Shown: in pieces, positions 34,147 to 43,586 of the stretch
How the letters are laid out: every line of letters starts with the position of its first letter
How positions within the stretch are numbered: position 1 is the first letter of the stretch
The notes under the pieces: generated by a model
Seen by the model: only the letters and a program-made list of their open reading frames with translations
Database searches by the model: none
What the model was told of the DNA's origin: nothing
Assembly (NCBI GenBank): GCA_965656875.1
Contig: CBFHMJ010000002.1
Coordinates: 344,812 to 408,811, forward strand
From: CBFHMJ01 sp965656875
GTDB lineage: Bacteria; Pseudomonadota; Gammaproteobacteria; Enterobacterales; Alteromonadaceae
DNA: 64,000 nt
Reading direction: 5' to 3'
Position numbers and translations under genes: made by a program

Positions 34147-34818
34147 ATGCCATACTCTAAGGAACAAGCGGTCACCAATACCGATAAAACGTTTTTTCAA
34201 CTTCGCAGAGCGATTGTTGAAGGCGAGATACCGCCGGGTTCAAAGCTTAGTGAAGTGGAATTGTCCTCCCGATACTCCGTGAGTCGGGCGGTCATACGTG
34301 AAGCGATAAATCGCCTTGAGTCTTGTTATCTGGTTGAACGCAAACCAAACGTTGGTGCTCGGGTTGTAACACTCACACCAGAAGGTTTGGTCGAACTCTA
34401 TCAGGTGAGAGAGTCATTAGAAGGCATGGCAGCAAGGCTTGCGGCTAAAAACATGACGGATCAGGAAATTGCCGATTTGAATGACTTGCTTGAATCACAC
34501 CAGCAGACAATTCAGGATGGCGATCGCTATTATCAGGAAGCCGGTGATGTTGATTTTCACTACCGTATTATTCAGGGCAGTAAAAATAAGCATCTAATCT
34601 CTATGTTGATTGATGGAATTTACCATCTGGTCCGAATGTATCGGGTTCAACTTGGGATGGCAGGCCCCCGCATCACTACAGCATTTGATGAGCATAAGCA
34701 TGTTGTTCGAGCTATATCCTACCGGGATGAAGAGCTGGCCGAGATGTTGATGCGACGTCATATTTTGTATTCAAAAAACAGTATCGAGAAAAAGCTGGCT
34801 GAGACAAAACCGTCATAA
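34147..34818 (+). CDS. GntR-family (FCD) regulator of the methylcitrate locus
   Basis: The 223-residue protein has a GntR winged helix (residues 10-75, LSEVELSSRYSVSRAVIREAINRLE) and an FCD ligand-binding domain with metal-binding residues (DVDFHYRI near 137, HKHVV near 185 and a final RRHI). FCD regulators placed before prp genes usually respond to methylcitrate or a related acid. It is 159 bases upstream of prpC on the same strand. Two palindromic boxes precede it. It is not the sigma-54-dependent PrpR of enterics. Confidence 0.87.
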   Translation: MPYSKEQAVTNTDKTFFQLRRAIVEGEIPPGSKLSEVELSSRYSVSRAVIREAINRLESCYLVERKPNVGARVVTLTPEGLVELYQVRESLEGMAARLAAKNMTDQEIADLNDLLESHQQTIQDGDRYYQEAGDVDFHYRIIQGSKNKHLISMLIDGIYHLVRMYRVQLGMAGPRITTAFDEHKHVVRAISYRDEELAEMLMRRHILYSKNSIEKKLAETKPS

Positions 34819-34977
34819 ACGTCAGGCAGTATCAAGCATTTTAATAAATACTGTTGCTTTATTGCGCATTATCAAAACAGCATTTAAAACATTTAAGAAT
34901 AATGACAACGCAAGATGTACGTGGAACATGTTGATGTTGTAATCGTTATAACTCATTAAAAATCAGGAGAATATCCG

Positions 34978-36102
34978 ATGGCTAAAGTACTAAGTGGTGC
35001 AGGACTGAGAGGGCAGGTTGCTGGTAAAACGGCACTTTCAACGGTAGGTAAATCTGGTTCAGGTTTGACGTATCGTGGTTACGATGTCAAAGACCTTGCA
35101 AGCAACTGTCAGTTCGAAGAAGTAGCATACTTAATTCTTAAAGGTAAGCTACCTAACCAGGCAGAACTTGATGCCTACAAAACAAAACTTCGTTCACTGC
35201 GTGCGTTACCAGAAGCATTGAAAGAAGTACTGGAGCGTATCCCTGCTGACGCGCATCCAATGGACGTTCTTCGCACGGGTTGTTCAATGCTGGGCAATCT
35301 TGAGATGGAAACATCATTCGACATGCAGCAAGACGTAACAGACCGCATGTTAGCGCTATTCCCGGGTATTATCTGTTACTGGTATCGCTTCTCTCACGAC
35401 GGCGTGCGTGTTGATACTGAAACTGATGATGATTCAATCGGTGGTCAGTTCCTTCACCTGTTACACGGTAAAAAGCCAAGCGAGCTTCACGAGCAGGTCA
35501 TGCACGTTTCATTGATCCTTTATGCAGAGCATGAGTTTAACGCATCGACGTTTACTGCGCGTGTTTGTGCATCAACACTATCTGACATGCATTCGTGCGT
35601 AACGGGTGCTATCGGTTCACTTCGTGGTCCTCTTCACGGTGGTGCTAACGAAGCGGCGATGGAAATGATCGAGCGTTTCACATCGGCTGATCACGCAGAA
35701 CAAGAAATGATGGGTATGTTAGAGCGTAAAGAGAAAATCATGGGCTTCGGTCATGCGATTTACTCTGAATCTGATCCACGTAACGAAATCATCAAAGGCT
35801 GGTCTGAAAAGCTGGCGAACGATGTTGGTGACGACGTGCTTTACCCGGTTTCTGTTCGTTGTGAAGAAGTTATGTGGCGTGAGAAGAAACTTTTCTGTAA
35901 TGCTGATTTCTTCCATGCATCAGCTTATAACTTCATGGGTATTCCGACTAAACTATTTACACCAATCTTCGTTATGTCTCGTTTGACGGGTTGGGCTGGT
36001 CACGTGATGGAACAGCGTGCGGACAACCGTATCATTCGTCCTTCTGCTGATTATACCGGTGAAGAACTACGTGCAGTACCAGCAATGGCAGAGCGTGACT
36101 GA
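34978..36102 (+). CDS. prpC: 2-methylcitrate synthase
   Basis: The 374-residue citrate-synthase-family enzyme joins propionyl-CoA and oxaloacetate. The N-terminal AGLRGQVAGKTALSTVGKSG and the short total length are typical of PrpC rather than GltA. Active-site segments are seen (GSLRGPLHGGANE with the catalytic His, GFGHAIYSESDPR, and the later FHASAYNFMGIPTKLFTPIFV). The ATG follows AGGAG. Codon use is strongly biased. The usual upstream neighbour prpB (methylisocitrate lyase) is absent: only 159 bases lie between the regulator and this gene. Confidence 0.94.
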   Translation: MAKVLSGAGLRGQVAGKTALSTVGKSGSGLTYRGYDVKDLASNCQFEEVAYLILKGKLPNQAELDAYKTKLRSLRALPEALKEVLERIPADAHPMDVLRTGCSMLGNLEMETSFDMQQDVTDRMLALFPGIICYWYRFSHDGVRVDTETDDDSIGGQFLHLLHGKKPSELHEQVMHVSLILYAEHEFNASTFTARVCASTLSDMHSCVTGAIGSLRGPLHGGANEAAMEMIERFTSADHAEQEMMGMLERKEKIMGFGHAIYSESDPRNEIIKGWSEKLANDVGDDVLYPVSVRCEEVMWREKKLFCNADFFHASAYNFMGIPTKLFTPIFVMSRLTGWAGHVMEQRADNRIIRPSADYTGEELRAVPAMAERD

Positions 36103-36136
36103 TTTATTGCTCATTGTGGTAACTGACTGAATTATA

Positions 36137-36177
36137 AAGGAGCAATCCCGGGGCTTATTAAGGCCGGTTTGCTCCTT
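36137..36177 (+). terminator. hairpin between prpC and acnD
   Basis: AAGGAGCAA pairs with TTGCTCCTT, with further pairing inside, followed by TTCC. It may be a partial terminator that lowers acnD/prpF expression compared with prpC, or a stabiliser of the prpC mRNA. Confidence 0.6.
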
Positions 36178-36200
36178 TTCCATTATTAAAGTAAGACATT

Positions 36201-38792
36201 ATGAACACAAACTATCGCAAATCGTTACCAGATTCCGATCTGGCTTATTATGATACCCGTGAAGCCGTCAATGCTATCGAAGCTGGCGCATATGAAAAAC
36301 TGCCTTATACCTCGCGTGTTTTAGCTGAAAACCTGGTACGTCGCTGCAATCCTGAAGCGCTGACAGACTCTCTGAAGCAAATCATCGGTCGCAAGCGCGA
36401 ACTGGACTTTCCCTGGTTCCCGGCGCGTGTTGTATGTCACGACATCCTTGGTCAAACTGCATTAGTTGATCTGGCTGGTCTGCGTGATGCTATCGCTGAA
36501 AAAGGCGGTGACCCGTCAAAAGTTAATCCGGTTGTGCCAACTCAGTTAATCGTTGATCACTCTCTGGCCGTAGAGCACGCTGGTTTTGAAAAAGACGCAT
36601 TTGAAAAGAATCGTGCTATTGAAGATCGCCGTAATGACGATCGCTTCCACTTCATCAACTGGACGAAAACAGCGTTTAAAAATGTTGATGTGATCCAGCC
36701 GGGTAACGGCATCATGCACCAGATTAATCTGGAGAAAATGTCGCCGGTTATCCATGCGCGTGACGGTGTTGCATTCCCTGATACTCTGGTTGGTACTGAC
36801 AGCCATACGCCGCATGTTGATGCATTAGGCGTTATCGCTATTGGTGTTGGTGGTCTTGAAGCTGAAAGCGTAATGTTAGGTCGTGCATCTTATATGCGTC
36901 TGCCTGACATCATTGGTGTTGAGTTAACCGGTAAACCGCAACCAGGTATTACCGCGACTGATGTTGTACTGGCATTAACTGAATTCCTTCGTAAAGAAAA
37001 AGTCGTTTCTTCATATCTTGAATTTTATGGTGATGGCGTACCACACCTGACGTTGGGTGATCGTGCGACAATTTCCAATATGACGCCAGAATACGGCGCT
37101 ACAGCGGCAATGTTCTACATTGATCAACAGACGATTGATTACTTACGTCTGACGGGACGTGATGAAGAACAGGTTAAATTAGTTGAACACTACGCGAAGA
37201 CAACCGGTCTTTGGGCTGACAGCCTGGAAGGTGCCGAATACGAAAGAACGCTGACGTTTGATTTATCGTCTGTTGTTCGTAACATTGCTGGTCCTTCAAA
37301 TCCTCATCGTCGTGTTGCTACCTCAGACCTTGCTGCACAAGGTATTGCGGGTGAAGTTGAGCAACGTGAAGACGGTTTAATGCCTGACGGCGCGGTTATT
37401 ATTGCGGCAATCACCAGTTGTACCAACACCAGTAATCCACGCAATGTGATTGCAGCGGGCTTGTTAGCGCGTAATGCTAATGCAAAAGGTCTTGAGCGTA
37501 AGCCGTGGGTTAAAACGTCACTGGCTCCAGGTTCTAAAGCGGTTCAGTTATATCTTGAAGAAGCTAATCTCTTGCCTGAACTTGAGCAACTTGGTTTTGG
37601 TATTGTTGCATTCGCCTGTACAACCTGTAACGGCATGAGTGGTGCGTTAGATCCAAAAATCCAGCAAGAAATCATCGACCGTGATTTATATTCAACGGCG
37701 GTATTATCGGGTAATCGTAACTTTGATGGTCGTATTCACCCATATGCGAAGCAAGCATTCCTGGCTTCTCCGCCACTGGTTATTGCTTACGCTATTGCTG
37801 GTACAACACGCTTTGATATCGAGAAAGACGTGTTAGGCACAGATTCAGAAGGTAATCCGGTCACACTGAAAGACATCTGGCCAACGGATGAAGAGATTGA
37901 TGCAGTGATTGCAGAGAGTGTTAAGCCTGAGCAATTCCGCAAAGTTTATGAGCCAATGTTCGACCTGAGCGTTGATTATGGTGAACAAAACGATCCGTTG
38001 TATGACTGGCGTCCACAAAGTACTTATATTCGTCGTCCTCCATACTGGGAAGGCGCACTGGCTGGTGAGCGAGCGTTGAAAGGTCTGCGTCCGTTAGCTG
38101 TATTAGGTGACAACATCACGACTGACCATTTATCACCGTCTAATGCGATTCTTGCGTCCAGTGCTGCGGGTGAATATCTCGCGAAAATGGGCTTACCGGA
38201 AGAAGATTTCAATTCATACGCGACACACCGTGGTGATCATCTGACTGCACAACGTGCAACATTCGCCAATCCAAAACTGTTGAATGAAATGGTGATGGAA
38301 GACGGTGAAATCAAGCAGGGTTCACTGGCTCGTATTGAACCGGAAGGTAAAGTAACGCGCATGTGGGAAGCGATTGAAACCTACATGGACAGAGCACAAC
38401 CACTAATCATTGTTGCTGGTGCTGACTATGGTCAGGGTTCTTCTCGTGACTGGGCTGCAAAAGGTGTTCGCCTTGCTGGTGTTGAAGTGATTGTTGCTGA
38501 AGGCTTTGAGCGTATTCACCGCACAAACTTAATCGGTATGGGTGTTCTTCCGGTTGAGTTTAAAGCTGGCACAACACGTAAAACACTGGGTATTGATGGT
38601 ACTGAAACCTTCGATATCATTGGTGAGCGTGAGCCGCGAGCTGATCTGACGTTGGTGATTAATCGTCAGAACGGTGAAACCGTTGAAGTGCCTGTGACGT
38701 GTCGTCTTGATACTGCAGAAGAAGTAACTATCTACGAAGCAGGTGGTGTACTTCAGCGCTTTGCTCAGGATTTCCTTGAGTCAAACGCATAA
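36201..38792 (+). CDS. acnD: Fe/S-dependent 2-methylcitrate dehydratase
   Basis: The 863-residue aconitase-family enzyme dehydrates 2-methylcitrate to 2-methylaconitate. The three Fe-S cysteines are visible (AITSCTNTSNPRN, and FACTTCNGMSG), as are the swivel-domain motifs (GDNITTDHLSPSNAI, ADYGQGSSRDWAAKG). It follows prpC and precedes prpF, the partner isomerase that AcnD needs, so it is AcnD rather than AcnA. This pair substitutes for PrpD. Confidence 0.95.
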   Translation: MNTNYRKSLPDSDLAYYDTREAVNAIEAGAYEKLPYTSRVLAENLVRRCNPEALTDSLKQIIGRKRELDFPWFPARVVCHDILGQTALVDLAGLRDAIAEKGGDPSKVNPVVPTQLIVDHSLAVEHAGFEKDAFEKNRAIEDRRNDDRFHFINWTKTAFKNVDVIQPGNGIMHQINLEKMSPVIHARDGVAFPDTLVGTDSHTPHVDALGVIAIGVGGLEAESVMLGRASYMRLPDIIGVELTGKPQPGITATDVVLALTEFLRKEKVVSSYLEFYGDGVPHLTLGDRATISNMTPEYGATAAMFYIDQQTIDYLRLTGRDEEQVKLVEHYAKTTGLWADSLEGAEYERTLTFDLSSVVRNIAGPSNPHRRVATSDLAAQGIAGEVEQREDGLMPDGAVIIAAITSCTNTSNPRNVIAAGLLARNANAKGLERKPWVKTSLAPGSKAVQLYLEEANLLPELEQLGFGIVAFACTTCNGMSGALDPKIQQEIIDRDLYSTAVLSGNRNFDGRIHPYAKQAFLASPPLVIAYAIAGTTRFDIEKDVLGTDSEGNPVTLKDIWPTDEEIDAVIAESVKPEQFRKVYEPMFDLSVDYGEQNDPLYDWRPQSTYIRRPPYWEGALAGERALKGLRPLAVLGDNITTDHLSPSNAILASSAAGEYLAKMGLPEEDFNSYATHRGDHLTAQRATFANPKLLNEMVMEDGEIKQGSLARIEPEGKVTRMWEAIETYMDRAQPLIIVAGADYGQGSSRDWAAKGVRLAGVEVIVAEGFERIHRTNLIGMGVLPVEFKAGTTRKTLGIDGTETFDIIGEREPRADLTLVINRQNGETVEVPVTCRLDTAEEVTIYEAGGVLQRFAQDFLESNA

Positions 38793-38863
38793 ATATCTCC
38801 AGCACGTCGGCTTAATGTCGGCGTGCTTCTCCTTCCTGACTCATGAGTAAAGGAAAAACAATC

Positions 38864-40042
38864 ATGTCTCATGTTCCTCAAATTAAAGTCCCTGCGACGT
38901 ATATTCGTGGTGGTACGAGTAAGGGTGTTTTCTTTTTACAGGACGATCTGCCAGAAGCTGCGCAACAGCCAGGAGCTGCCAGAGACGCCTTGTTACTGCG
39001 TGTAATCGGAAGTCCGGACCCATACGCAAAGCAAATTGACGGTATGGGTGGCGCTACATCAAGCACCAGTAAAACGGTCATTCTGGCGAAAAGCACACAA
39101 CCTGATCACGATGTCGATTACTTGTTTGGTCAGGTCTCTATCGATAAGCCATTTGTAGACTGGAGTGGTAACTGTGGCAACTTGTCAGCGGCGGTTGGTT
39201 CTTTTGCGATCAGCAATGGCCTGGTTGATGCAGACAAAGTGCCAGAGAATGGTATTGCTACAGTGCGTATCTGGCAGAAAAATATCAGCAAAACCATTAT
39301 TGCTCAGGTGCCAGTGACGAATGGTGAAGTGCAGGAAACCGGTGATTTTGAACTGGATGGCGTTACATTCCCGGCAGCTGAAGTACAGGTTGAATTCCTG
39401 GACCCGGCAGATGGCGAGGGTTCGATGTTCCCTACAGGGAATCTGGTTGATGACCTGGAGGTTCCGGGTGTTGGCACATTAAAAGCGACGATGATTAATG
39501 CGGGCATTCCGACTGTTTTCGTTAATGCGGATGCAATCGGTTATACCGGCACGGAACTTCAGGAAGATATTAACAACGACGAAAAAGCGTTGGCGATGTT
39601 CGAAACCATTCGCGCTCATGGAGCGATGAAAATGGGCCTGATTAGTGACTTATCAGAAGCTGCTACCCGCCAGCATACGCCGAAGATTGCGTTTGTAGCC
39701 AAGCCGATGGATTACACTTCTTCCAGTGGCAAGCCGGTTAATGCAGCCGATGTGGATTTACTGGTCCGTGCATTATCTATGGGTAAATTACACCATGCGA
39801 TGATGGGAACTTGTGCGGTAGCAATTGCAACCGCAGCAGCGGTTCCGGGCACTCTGGTGAATGAAGCGGCTGGTGGCGGCGAGCGTAATGCTGTTCGTTT
39901 TGGTCATCCTTCTGGCACATTGCGTGTTGGTGCGGAAGCCAGTCAGAACAATGGTGACTGGACGGCTGATAAAGCAATAATGAGTCGCAGTGCGCGAGTC
40001 CTGATGGAAGGATTTGTTCGTGTGCCGGGTGACACGTTTTAA
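38864..40042 (+). CDS. prpF: 2-methylaconitate cis-trans isomerase
   Basis: The roughly 392-residue PrpF-family protein converts the trans-2-methylaconitate made by AcnD to the cis isomer. The N-terminal IRGGTSKGVFF, GMGGATSSTSKT, DWSGNCGNLSAAVG and C-terminal GGGERNAVRFGHPSG motifs mark the two diaminopimelate-epimerase-like lobes. I chose the ATG at 38864, which follows AAAGGA. An ATG at 38843 has no such site. It ends the locus at a strong terminator. Confidence 0.94.
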   Translation: MSHVPQIKVPATYIRGGTSKGVFFLQDDLPEAAQQPGAARDALLLRVIGSPDPYAKQIDGMGGATSSTSKTVILAKSTQPDHDVDYLFGQVSIDKPFVDWSGNCGNLSAAVGSFAISNGLVDADKVPENGIATVRIWQKNISKTIIAQVPVTNGEVQETGDFELDGVTFPAAEVQVEFLDPADGEGSMFPTGNLVDDLEVPGVGTLKATMINAGIPTVFVNADAIGYTGTELQEDINNDEKALAMFETIRAHGAMKMGLISDLSEAATRQHTPKIAFVAKPMDYTSSSGKPVNAADVDLLVRALSMGKLHHAMMGTCAVAIATAAAVPGTLVNEAAGGGERNAVRFGHPSGTLRVGAEASQNNGDWTADKAIMSRSARVLMEGFVRVPGDTF

Positions 40043-40075
40043 TAACGATTCAAACTGATCCCGCGTTATTTACAT

Positions 40076-40116
40076 AAAAAGCCGCCTTGTGCTTCGTCAG
40101 TACAAGGCGGCTTTTT
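40076..40116 (+). terminator. strong rho-independent terminator of the prp operon
   Basis: A perfect 15-bp stem (AAAAAGCCGCCTTGT paired with ACAAGGCGGCTTTTT) surrounds an 11-base loop. The A and T runs at the two ends make it work in both directions. Confidence 0.93.
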
Positions 40117-40163
40117 AGTGGTGAAAGATGATGGTAATCATGCTTCGTCAGCACGTTGAAATG

Positions 40164-40505
40164 CTACGCTTCTTTTTGCAATAACAGCCAGATACAACAA
40201 CTGAATAAACTGAGTACCGGAATAGCAAGTAGATTACCAATAGACAGGGCGGGTAATGCAAAACTGCCGACGGGTAATACCAAAGCCAGAACCGCCAGCG
40301 CCAGAATTAAGCCGCCAATGACGGCGATACTTAGAATGATTTTACGTTTTTTGGCATAGTCAGAGGTTCTGGTCATGACTTGTTCGGTAAAATCATCGGC
40401 GGGTAATTCTTCATGAAACGCCAACAAACTCGCCAGCGGATCGTCTGCCTTTTGTGTCGTATTCAGTGGTGTCACTGAATGCTCGTGATCGTTATTTTTA
40501 ACCAT
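40164..40505 (-). CDS. small membrane protein, possible anti-sigma factor
   Basis: The 113-residue protein has a soluble acidic N-terminal half (residues 1-60) and two membrane spans (about 58-78 and 85-108). It lies 31 bases downstream of an ECF sigma factor gene on the same strand, the usual place for an anti-sigma protein. No zinc HxxxCxxC motif is present. The role is inferred from position only. I do not recognise a named family. Confidence 0.6.
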   Translation of the reverse strand: MVKNNDHEHSVTPLNTTQKADDPLASLLAFHEELPADDFTEQVMTRTSDYAKKRKIILSIAVIGGLILALAVLALVLPVGSFALPALSIGNLLAIPVLSLFSCCIWLLLQKEA

Positions 40506-40536
40506 AATTTTTTACCAATACGTTTAATTAACGCAT

Positions 40537-41079
40537 TCAACCATAGTGCTGCGTTCTGGTTTCTGAACTAACACTAACCAGCGCTGTTAATTTCTGCCTG
40601 GCACGATTGATGTGAGACTTTACGGTGCCGAGCGGCATTCCCGTTACCTCTGCAATTTCTGGATGACTCATACCAACACTCACTGATAACGTGATGCAAC
40701 TTCGTTCATCCACACTTAACTTTGCCATCAATTGCTCCATCAATAAGTCCTGATTACTTTCGGTGTAACTGGACTCAGGTAATGCATCGCCGTTAACTTC
40801 CTGAGCTTGATAGGCTTTTTGTCGCCAACGTAAGAAATGCCGGAATGCAATTTTATGCAACCAGGTGTTGAGTGAGGATTCAGCCCGAAACCCTGCAATT
40901 TTCTGATGCAGCGTAATAAATGTTTCCTGAGCCAGATCATCGGCTGCGTGATGATCGCCAGCGGTCAGACGCCTCAGAAATTGCCGAATACCAGACTGAT
41001 GCAGTCTGACCAGCCAGCTAAATGCTTGCTGGTCATTCAGTGCAATCACTCGGGTGATTAATTCTTTTTCATCAAGCAT
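40537..41079 (-). CDS. ECF-type RNA polymerase sigma factor
   Basis: The 180-residue protein has sigma region 2 at about 20-85 (HHAADDLAQETFITLHQKIAGFRAESSLNTWLHKIAFR) and region 4 at about 120-170 (GMSHPEIAEVTGMPLGTVKSHINRAR). It belongs to the RpoE-like ECF group and would direct polymerase to a small regulon. Its start overlaps the upstream small membrane-protein gene by eight bases, and a possible anti-sigma gene follows. The signal is unknown. Confidence 0.88.
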   Translation of the reverse strand: MLDEKELITRVIALNDQQAFSWLVRLHQSGIRQFLRRLTAGDHHAADDLAQETFITLHQKIAGFRAESSLNTWLHKIAFRHFLRWRQKAYQAQEVNGDALPESSYTESNQDLLMEQLMAKLSVDERSCITLSVSVGMSHPEIAEVTGMPLGTVKSHINRARQKLTALVSVSSETRTQHYG

Positions 41080-41428
41080 TGAGTGGCTTAGGTCTCATTT
41101 TCCATAATGCAAAGAAAGCAGCCGATAATGACAGCGGGAAGATAGCTATAGCCAGTCCCACTAAAGCATTGTCGAATAAGCTGGTCGCAACCAGAATAGC
41201 GCCACCAATTGCGAATAAAGTCACTGCGCGACGTATATCCAGCTGCTCATCATAGTGGCTTGCCTGAATTTTCTCTATAACATCAGCGGTTAAATGCTCG
41301 CCCTGGTCCAGTGCTCTGCAAATGGTTTTTTGCACATTTTTCTTATGACGGTAATCAAGATAGAGTTTCGTAGCTGCAACGACGGTTAAGCCGAGAAGAA
41401 AACAAACGGGTATCCAATGTGGTGACAT
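41072..41428 (-). CDS. small membrane protein in the sigma-factor operon (DUF6249-like)
   Basis: The 118-residue protein has an N-terminal span (residues 6-22), a basic soluble stretch (25-65) and two further spans (70-88 and 90-110). The pattern resembles DUF6249 proteins, which commonly sit beside ECF sigma genes. That family name is from memory and tentative. Its 3' end overlaps the sigma gene start, so the two are coupled. A role in sensing or restraining the sigma factor is possible but unproved. Confidence 0.6.
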   Translation of the reverse strand: MSPHWIPVCFLLGLTVVAATKLYLDYRHKKNVQKTICRALDQGEHLTADVIEKIQASHYDEQLDIRRAVTLFAIGGAILVATSLFDNALVGLAIAIFPLSLSAAFFALWKMRPKPLNA

Positions 41429-41568
41429 AACGCATTCCTCAATAACGATGAAAAATTAATTGGGTTATATACGTTAGATGCAGCGAAGGGTAAAAATGGA
41501 TGCAAGAAAGAAAAATTTTTTAAAAAAGACGCATACAGCCTGATTGCGTCTCCATAGTTTGGTGAGAT

Positions 41569-41922
41569 TTAGAAGATTTCGTAATCAGCCCGGGCTGATA
41601 CCTGATAATAAGTACCATCAGTTTTTAATACAGTCGCAGACATTGTTAAAGGTCGATGCGCCTGGATGTCTACCAGACAGATAGTGCTGTTTTGGCTACA
41701 TGAACTGTCAGACCAGATCACCGAATTCAGGTTCGCTGGCGGATTATCAATGCGGAACACCGCAGTGGTTTTATGCGGACCATTTGCAATAAAGGCATCA
41801 CAATAATTTTGTTTGAAAATGTCGTATGCCGGCGTGTCTACATAGCAGCTCATCGTTGCCGATGCAGAAAACGCTGCGAATGAAGCGACTGTCAGTAGGG
41901 CTGATTTGATCATGTTTTTCAT
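41569..41922 (-). CDS. small secreted protein of unknown function
   Basis: The product of about 117 residues begins with a clear Sec signal peptide (MKNMIKSALLTVASFAAFSA, cleavage after ASA). The mature part of about 95 residues has four cysteines (SCYVD, YCDAF, SCSQN, ICLVD), probably forming two disulphides. I chose the ATG at 41922 since an upstream in-frame ATG would bury the signal peptide. I recognise no family. It is alone, next to the sigma cluster. Confidence 0.65.
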   Translation of the reverse strand: MKNMIKSALLTVASFAAFSASATMSCYVDTPAYDIFKQNYCDAFIANGPHKTTAVFRIDNPPANLNSVIWSDSSCSQNSTICLVDIQAHRPLTMSATVLKTDGTYYQVSARADYEIF

Positions 41923-42060
41923 GGTTTTGTTACCTGTTTTGGTTAAAACTGGTGCAACCATGCTACTTTTAATGTCCTGGTGTCAAGAACGGTAATTACC
42001 TTTAACTGGTCCGTTCAGCAGGCTTAGTATCATATTCGTTACAACATTAATGACAGAGTA

Positions 42061-42177
42061 ATGCTGCAGAACAATTTACAATCGGAAGAGTGTGGTGAAC
42101 TGGTTGAGTTTTATATCTCAACAAGCTCACCATTTACCACCGGTCAGGTGATCAATTTCACGGGTGGCTGGCCTTAA
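42061..42177 (+). pseudogene. 3' remnant of a short-chain dehydrogenase/reductase gene
   Basis: This short frame ends in FTTGQVINFTGGWP and a stop, the typical C-terminus of an SDR oxidoreductase, preceded by EECGELVEFYIS. Only the last 38 codons or so survive, and the upstream frame is closed by a stop near 42028. It is probably the leftover of a deletion. It lies just past the end of the disrupted hmp gene and converges with it. Confidence 0.6.
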
Positions 42178-42597
42178 TCGCTACCCATGAAATTACAGTT
42201 AGCCAACTAAACGGGTCCTATAAACTGGCATGTGGCCCAAAAACTTCATAATGAATACGATCTGTCGCAACACCTCGTGCTTCCAGTTGGTTTTTTGCAA
42301 ATTGCATAAAACCAACTGGACCACACAAATAAAAGTCACCCGTTTCTGTCGGTAGCTCAATTCGAGAAAAATCGATAAATCCCGCGAAGTATTCTGCTTG
42401 ATCTGATTCAGCCTGGTTATACCAGATGTGGTGTGGCCATTGTTGAGAAGCGCATAACGTTTCAGTGCGATCAGCAAAAGAATGTTGAGAGGCAGATTCA
42501 CAGCCATGAATCCAGCTAACCGGATGTTGGTAATCATTGGCAGATAACACTTCGAGCATGCTTAACATTGGCGTGATGCCAACACCTGCAGATTTTA

Positions 42598-42881
42598 GAG
42601 CGTGTTGACCTTTGCAGGTGGATTTTGCAGCAGTTTGTCGCATGTTTATACAAGGCTTCTGGTTGCGCCGTGTAGTTATTCTACATAAGCAGGCAGAAAC
42701 GCCGTAGAAACACGCGACAAGCGCTGTCCATGCAATGATTTAATAACCGAATGGATTCGTTTCAATGGCGTTCATGCTGCGTTCCACGTCATTGATTTAG
42801 ATGACTAAACCTGCTGCCGTGCGCCTGGCCTGAACTCCATTGAACTCGAACAAAATTTCACCCGCAAAGGTCAACACGCTC
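42598..42881 (+). mobile_element. MITE-like element, copy B, inside hmp
   Basis: A 284-bp element without a gene. Its ends are inverted repeats with an 18-bp perfect core (GAGCGTGTTGACCTTTGC) extending imperfectly to about 30 bp. Flanks are TA at 42596-42597 and TG at 42882-42883, consistent with a TA target with one base changed. The left half holds a long internal hairpin. It is about 97% identical to copy A (nine differences counted by eye) and lies in the same orientation. Confidence 0.9.
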
Positions 42882-43586
42882 TGATACGACCGGAGCCTGG
42901 TTGTCATTGAAGAAGAAATCTCCTGCTGGTGGATGCAAATCAACTAAGTCACCGATATTCAGTTTGTCGTGCAGATAATTAGAAACCTTTCCATCAATAT
43001 CACCGAATTCACGTTTTACTGAGATCCGATAGCTGCTGCCGTTTGGTTTATCAGACAATGAATACTGACGAATTTCGATGTTGTCGAAATGTGCTGGTTT
43101 TACCTCAATGCCCAGGTACTGGCCTGGTTGGTAATCCATTACAGGTTGTTGATCGACGGGTTTGAACACAAAGCTGGTAACGAGTTCAGATTCACGATGC
43201 TTTTCGACCAGAGCAAATGCTCGCTTCCCTCGCCAGCCACCAACTGTTGATTCCTGTTGTTGATAGATTGCCTCTTCACGGTTAATAAAAATGTTAGCCA
43301 GTACCTGATAAGCTCGGGTCCATGCTTGCTCAATGTCAGCCGTGAATTGTTCTGGTACCAGTTCACGGAAAGTTTCAATCAGGTGTAAACCTACAATGTT
43401 ATAACCTTCCGGTTGGATATGAAAACTGGTGTGCTTCTGAGCGATACGTTCAACGGCTGCAGCCAGTACTTCCACGTTATCCAGGTTACTGGCATATGCT
43501 ACGATGGCTTCAAACAGCGCGACTTTCTGGCGTCCAGTGTGCTGATTGGACATGTTGAACACATCTTTTAATTCAGAGTTATGGCA

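Noticed and set aside
34819..34977. A decayed prpB between the GntR gene and prpC
   Set aside because: The 159-base gap is too short, and no frame gives a methylisocitrate lyase motif. It simply holds promoter or leader sequence.
42061..42177. A functional 38-codon gene
   Set aside because: Its sequence is the C-terminal end of SDR enzymes and no upstream nucleotide-binding part remains, so a remnant is more likely.
42199..42537. Open frame overlapping the hmp 3' end in another frame
   Set aside because: It is a shadow of the NAD domain of hmp. The other frame matches flavohaemoglobin throughout.
42218..43562. Two separate genes for a globin/FAD protein and an NAD-binding protein
   Set aside because: Both are parts of one Hmp. 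Their outer ends run into the repeated element, and the missing N-terminus is found at 43872-43970.
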